64,000 bases of DNA, taken from positions 100,073 to 164,072 of the forward strand of contig NZ_WMIC01000012.1 in NCBI RefSeq assembly GCF_009711135.1, written 5' to 3'. The notes beneath the pieces are model-generated. The model was given only the letters and a program-made list of their open reading frames with translations, was not told the origin of the DNA and did not search any database. Shown here in pieces: positions 59,595 through 64,000 of the stretch (position 1 is the stretch's first letter; every line of letters begins with the position of its first letter). Both the position numbers and the translations under genes were made by a program. Source of the stretch: Flavobacterium sp. LC2016-01 (GTDB lineage: Bacteria; Bacteroidota; Bacteroidia; Flavobacteriales; Flavobacteriaceae).

Positions 59595-62500
59595 TTATTG
59601 AAAAATGATCTTTTTAGAAACGGTAAAATTATTTTCTAAAGTAACTTTTACAATTAAAACCTGATTGCTTGACTGCAAGTTTGAAATCTGCAATTCGTTA
59701 GAGCTTACTTTTGTTTTATTATAAAGCAGTCTTCCTGAAATATCATAAACATTAACTTCTTTCAAGTTTTCATTCGATGAAAGTACTTTTACTGTTCTGT
59801 CTTTTACAGAAACTAAGACTCCGTTTTCAATATTTTCAAAATCACCTGTTCCTAATGATTTATTGGTGTAACGCAGTACAAAACGATCAGTAAAGGTTCC
59901 TGCAACAGTTGTAAAAGTATAATTGCTTGCGGTAAGATCATGAATCACAGCTGTGGTTTTATCTTCTAAATAGATTTTCTGAGCAGTCATGTTTCCGTCC
60001 ACTTCGTCAATTGCAATGGTAAAATCGCCATTGATTGTTGTGCGGTAGCCTAATGGCACAACATCTGATTCTTTAAAAGGAAGCGCACGCCCTTGAATTA
60101 CTAATTTGTTGTTTTCGTTGATGCTGTAAAAGTCAAGATATTTATTTGCGTCCATAGTAGTACCGTCAAAAATACTTTCATATGCATCAGTTGCGCCTTC
60201 AATATAACCTACCATTAACTGTTTGAAAGCGCCGCCAGTGTTAGTTATGTGTAGCCAAATACGATTCTTTTCAAATCCAGCTGTTTTAGAATCTTTTCCT
60301 GGTTTATAGAATTGGCCGTTATCTTTTCCTCCTGAACGCATAGCGTTGGTAAAAGCCAGTGAACCAGCTGTTTTTATTCCCGCAAAGAAAGCTTGTCCTG
60401 CACCAATTTGACCGCTTGGCGTGTCATAGTTGTTTGAACTATTTGCTGATCCGGCAGGTTTAGCTGTTTTTACGCTTCCGGTAAGATTGTATGTGGCATA
60501 ATCATCCGCGCCGTATTGATAAGCACCGCCTAGCACTACTGGCGTGTTATGTGTCCAGAAATAAAGAGTTCCTTGAAGCAGGTTGCGATTTGCAATTATA
60601 AATTTATCGGCATCCAACGCTGATGGATATGGATTTCCGACAAGATAGAATTTGTTTGCATCCAAATTTTCGGTATTTACAGTTCCATTATTTGGTGTTC
60701 CTGAAAAAGTTGCAGTAAATGGAACTCTAGCCGTATTTGAATAATTTTCTGGACCGCGAATGATGTATCCTTTACCTACAGTCATTACAGCTGTCTTTGA
60801 CATAGAAACCCATCCAATACCATCCGTGTAATAGATTTTGGATGGATCAGTCTTAGAAGAAATTCCACCAGGGGTTTGTCCTTGTACTGGTGTTGACCAA
60901 TAAGTATAATCCGCTTGACGAATTCCAGGTGTTGTACGCTGATATAAAATTTTACCACTGTTTATGTTTGTGCCTGTATTTGTTTGCAATAAACTAGCAC
61001 TATTTTCAAATGTTAAAGACGCACTTGTTGCTACTGTAAGTGCATTGGCAAGCGTTAAGGTCTTTCCTGATGGAATCGTGAGATTAACTCCCGAATTGAT
61101 AGTGCAAGAACAAGCCTCAAAATCTGTTGTAATGTTGTAAGCGCCTGTGAAAATGACATTCTTTGTTATATCAGGATTGCCATTTGACCATGTTGAGCCA
61201 TTCCAAGTTGTTGAAGACTGATTTGTAATTTTAATTTCTGCACTTGCCGGGGATTTGCATCCAGTACTGTTTGTGACTTTGAAAGTATAAGTTCCTGCTG
61301 ATAAATTCGAAATTGTCGTGGTAGATCCAGTTCCATATATTGGAGAGCCGGATGGACTTCTTTCCAGTGTCCATGTTCCTGTATCTGGCAAATTACTTAA
61401 AATGACTGTTCCTGAATTGGCACACGTTATGTTCGTAATCGTTCCAACGGATGGTGGTGTCAATAAAATAGTTGTCAGGGGTGTAGATAGATCTTCTACA
61501 GTATTCAAGGAAGGGTCGGTTCCTGTAACTTTAACATTGTTGATGACTTTTCCAAGATTTACCTCTGCAGCAGTAATTGTGTGAACTCCGGTTAAAGTTA
61601 CTTTTGCTCCAGGTGCTATTGAAGCAATAGGATTTCCTGTAATTACGGTTCCCGAGTCTGGATCTGTAACATATATATCTGTGATAGGCACTTCTCCAGT
61701 ATTGGTAACTTCAAATTCGTAATTTATTTTATCTCCAAGTTTGCCACAGTTAGAAAGTGTAGCTTTTTTTGCTAGAGTTAATTCCGCTATTTTTAATGAA
61801 TTTCTGTTGAAAGCAATAAAAGCACAATCAGAGCTGCCAGAGAATGTAACAACAAATCGGTCTACCTGAGCGGCATTAGCATTTGTTATGCCAAATGAAC
61901 TTGTTTCTATTCCTAATATTCTAATATCTCGTGTTGAAGCGGGAGCATAAGTGCTAAGGGTTCCATCAACTTTGAAAAGATCAAGACTATAAGTTCCAAC
62001 AACTTGAACAGGTCCAAATAAAAATGATATTTCTTTTCCAACGGTGTTTCCTGCAGCATCGACAAATTTAAAGATATCAGCAGAACCTCCTGTATCTGCT
62101 ACTTGAGTAACAATTAAGTCAGGAATGCCATCGTCGAGGCCAGTCAAATTTAAATTGTTTGTTCCAATTTTAAATTCCGCTTTACCAACTGGAATATTTG
62201 CAATACCAGTTCCAAGTGATAAGCCGAAGCTTCCATCGGTGAGTCGTGCCGCAAGTTCAGCACCCGTTGCAGTTGATCCTGCTATTGAAGGCTGAAGTTT
62301 TGCAGTTGTCGGTGATGCGTCTATCATAGAACCTTGCAAAAAGTAGGTCGAAGTGCTCGATCCTAAATTCTGAATTTTTAAAGCTCTAAATTTTTGAGGG
62401 ATATAGGATACGCCTTTAGTGTCAAGTATTGTGTTGTTGACTCCAGTAGAGTACGTTTTGTTTTTCCAAGTAAAGGCTAATAAATTGTTGGCGTCGTCTG

Positions 62501-62669
62501 GGCGGTTTCCTTCAAGGGTTGCTTTGTTGGAGGTCCAGTAATTTTGCCAGTCAGTGTAGATTCTGGTGATGTCGCTTTGACCACTCATTTGAAATGTAGC
62601 CAAAAGAAAAAAGAAAACTATCTGTTTTGAAAATAGAAAACGGGAGGGCAAAAGCATTTTTTGGCTCAT
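59595..62669 (-). CDS. Large T9SS-secreted protein with DUF11-type domain
   Basis: A 1024-residue surface protein. A signal peptide (FLFSKQIVFFFLLATFQMSGQ) leads an N-terminal region starting YTDWQNYWTSN. A DUF11-type module (about 295-400, INYEFEVTNTGEVPITDIYV), an Ig-like module (NCTC-like PDTGTWTLERSPSGSP region, about 400-480) and a C-terminal conserved block follow. The last 80 residues are a type A T9SS sorting domain (VYDISGRLLYNKTKV, VSKKIIF), so it is exported and attached or released by T9SS. Function is unknown; adhesin-like is possible. Confidence 0.88.
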   Translation of the reverse strand: MSQKMLLPSRFLFSKQIVFFFLLATFQMSGQSDITRIYTDWQNYWTSNKATLEGNRPDDANNLLAFTWKNKTYSTGVNNTILDTKGVSYIPQKFRALKIQNLGSSTSTYFLQGSMIDASPTTAKLQPSIAGSTATGAELAARLTDGSFGLSLGTGIANIPVGKAEFKIGTNNLNLTGLDDGIPDLIVTQVADTGGSADIFKFVDAAGNTVGKEISFLFGPVQVVGTYSLDLFKVDGTLSTYAPASTRDIRILGIETSSFGITNANAAQVDRFVVTFSGSSDCAFIAFNRNSLKIAELTLAKKATLSNCGKLGDKINYEFEVTNTGEVPITDIYVTDPDSGTVITGNPIASIAPGAKVTLTGVHTITAAEVNLGKVINNVKVTGTDPSLNTVEDLSTPLTTILLTPPSVGTITNITCANSGTVILSNLPDTGTWTLERSPSGSPIYGTGSTTTISNLSAGTYTFKVTNSTGCKSPASAEIKITNQSSTTWNGSTWSNGNPDITKNVIFTGAYNITTDFEACSCTINSGVNLTIPSGKTLTLANALTVATSASLTFENSASLLQTNTGTNINSGKILYQRTTPGIRQADYTYWSTPVQGQTPGGISSKTDPSKIYYTDGIGWVSMSKTAVMTVGKGYIIRGPENYSNTARVPFTATFSGTPNNGTVNTENLDANKFYLVGNPYPSALDADKFIIANRNLLQGTLYFWTHNTPVVLGGAYQYGADDYATYNLTGSVKTAKPAGSANSSNNYDTPSGQIGAGQAFFAGIKTAGSLAFTNAMRSGGKDNGQFYKPGKDSKTAGFEKNRIWLHITNTGGAFKQLMVGYIEGATDAYESIFDGTTMDANKYLDFYSINENNKLVIQGRALPFKESDVVPLGYRTTINGDFTIAIDEVDGNMTAQKIYLEDKTTAVIHDLTASNYTFTTVAGTFTDRFVLRYTNKSLGTGDFENIENGVLVSVKDRTVKVLSSNENLKEVNVYDISGRLLYNKTKVSSNELQISNLQSSNQVLIVKVTLENNFTVSKKIIFQ

Positions 62670-62768
62670 ACAATTTGGGGGCGATTTGGGTTTGATTAAT
62701 AGGGTAAAACAGAAGATTTAGTAGGTTTTAAAGCTTCTGAGTGTTTGTTTGTCTTTGTGGTTATATAG

Positions 62769-62800
62769 AAAAATCCGGCAGCTTTTGCTGTCGGATTTTT
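62769..62800 (-). terminator. Terminator of the broken T9SS copy
   Basis: AAAAATCCG-CAGC (62769-62782) and GCTG-CGGATTTTT (62787-62800) form a stem. It sits 19 bases past the stop of the minus-strand copy and before the start of the intact gene. Confidence 0.75.
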
Positions 62801-62818
62801 AACTGGTCTGTTTGAAAA

Positions 62819-64000
62819 TTAATTGAAAATGATCTTTTTAGAAACGGTAAAATTATTTTCTAAAGTAACTTTTACAATTAAAACCTGATTGCTTGACTGT
62901 AGATTTGAAATCTGCAATTCGTTTGAACCTACTTTTGTTTTATTGTAAAGCAATTTACCTGAAATGTCATAAACATTAACTTCTTTCAAGTTTTCATTCG
63001 ATGAAAGTACTTTTACTGTTCTGTCTTTTACAGAAACTAAAACTCCGTTTTCAATATTTTCAAAATCACCTGTTCCTAATGATTTATTGGTGTAACGCAG
63101 TACGAAACGATCTGTAAAAGTTCCTGCGACAGTTGTAAAAGTGTAATTGCTTGCGGTAAGATCATGAATCACAGCTGTGGTTTTATCTTCCAAATAGATT
63201 TTCTGAGTAGTCATGTTTCCGTCCACTTCGTCAATTGCAATGGTAAAATCGCCATTGATTGTTGTGCGGTAGCCTAATGGCACAACATCTGATTCTTTAA
63301 AAGGAAGCGCACGCCCTTGAATTACTAATTTGTTGTTTTCGTTGATGCTGTAAAAGTCAAGATATTTATTTGCGTCCATAGTAGTACCGTCAAAAATACT
63401 TTCATATGCATCAGTTGCGCCTTCAATATAACCTACCATTAACTGTTTGAAAGCGCCGCCAGTGTTAGTTATGTTTAGCCAAATACGATTCTTTTCTAAT
63501 CCAGCTGTTTTAGAATCTTTTCCTGGTTTATAGAATTGGCCGTTATCTTTTCCTCCTGAACGCATAGCGTTGGTAAAAGCCAGTGAACCAGCTGTTTTTA
63601 TTCCCGCAAAGAAAGCTTGTCCTGCACCAATTTGACCGCTTGGCTTGTCATAGTTGTTTGAACTATTTGCTGACCCAGCAGGTTTAGCGACTTTTACTCT
63701 GCCCGTAAGGTAATATGTGGCATAATCATCCGCCCCGTATTGATAAGCACCTCCTAGCACTACTGCCGTGTTATATGTGCAGAAATAAAGAGTTCCTTGA
63801 AGCAGGTTGCGATTTGCAATTATAAATTTATCGGCATCCAACGCTGATGGATATGGATTTCAGACAAGATAGATTTTGTTTGCATACAAATTTTCTGTAT
63901 TTACAGTTCCATTATTTGGTGTTCCTGAAAAAGTTGCAGTAAATGGAACTCTAGCCGTATTTGAATAATTTTCTGGACCGCGAATGATGTATCCTTTACC
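62819..64000 (-). pseudogene. Broken near-copy of the T9SS protein (in-frame TGA)
   Basis: The sequence matches the C-terminal part of the gene at 59595-62669 without indels at a fixed offset of 3224 bases. At 63860-63862 a Gly codon (GGA) has become TGA, so the frame is cut: the downstream part would have to begin at a TTG (63841), with no signal peptide. Missense changes cluster nearby (Asp to Tyr, Phe to Ile, Trp to Cys). The 5' part lies outside the window, so other damage cannot be judged. Sequencing error is the alternative. Confidence 0.78.

Larger units (their letters stand above)
59597..64000. repeat. Direct repeat of at least 1.18 kb
   Basis: 59597-60776 and 62821-64000 are direct copies, offset 3224, about 95% identical by eye, no gaps. 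The second copy continues past the window end. Identity is mosaic: 63220-63470 and 63905-64000 are almost perfect, while 63640-63900 is clearly divergent. Confidence 0.85.

Noticed and set aside
59595..64000. Composite transposon with long direct repeats
   Set aside because: The repeated DNA is coding sequence of a surface protein, with no transposase or terminal inverted repeats.

Overview
The window is a 64 kb piece of a low-GC chromosome that reads as a Flavobacterium or a very close relative (Bacteroidota, Flavobacteriaceae). The evidence is a C-terminal type IX secretion (T9SS) sorting domain, DUF4270 and DUF4286 genes, a TonB receptor with a carboxypeptidase-regulatory-like plug extension, SCxND-type lipoprotein signals, many promoters of the Bacteroidota form TTG-N19..22-TAnnTTTG, and almost no Shine-Dalgarno sites. 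It is mostly core chromosome. I see no rRNA, tRNA, CRISPR array, prophage or insertion sequence.

Layout. 0-11.9 kb: mainly minus-strand genes (acetyltransferase, HAD hydrolase, EamA exporter, metG, PhzF-like, a SUKH/YdeI pair, small lipoproteins) with a CDGSH protein and a DinB fusion on the plus strand. 12-24.5 kb: mostly plus-strand genes (patatin lipase, serS, lgt, a TPR protein, a nucleotidyltransferase pair, rsmA-mgtE, proC). 24.6-40 kb: nhaA with a monooxygenase-like protein and a cytochrome c, a dehydrogenase, twin TM2 proteins, an OlsF-like double acyltransferase, xth, an OmpA lipoprotein, a transglycosylase-radA-esterase operon and panC-panD. 40-51 kb: a GlgA-like/DUF4270/glmS operon, a TonB receptor with a GDSL lipoprotein, and atpD-atpC. 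52-59.5 kb: biotin genes bioF, bioD and bioA plus a ketoacyl synthase, with a GxxExxY nuclease-like gene and a TraB/ECF sigma block between bioF and bioD. 59.6-64 kb: a large T9SS substrate, and behind it a near-identical copy broken by an in-frame TGA.

The most unusual signal lies between the genes. Several families of short repeated words recur in intergenic gaps: CTTAG every 8 bases, CTTTGCG arrays, AAATTCCAAATTCCAA hairpins, CAAAG words, CACAGATTT words, CAGTCTCAG words, and a longer structured element at 12.1 and 31.4 kb. They build imperfect or perfect inverted repeats, sometimes nested (best example 6548-6870, with a perfect 28-bp arm pair). One arm often ends within a few bases of a start codon, so the element supplies the 5' leader. 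A PD-(D/E)XK-type GxxExxY gene sits between two arms of one such family. Whether it mobilises or maintains the repeats is a hypothesis only.

Working links between genes: bioF, bioD and bioA make biotin from pimeloyl thioester, and the adjacent ketoacyl synthase may help to make that precursor. panC and panD serve pantothenate, glmS and the transglycosylase serve the cell wall, lgt matures the many lipoproteins, and the TonB receptor with the GDSL esterase looks like an ester or lipid uptake unit.
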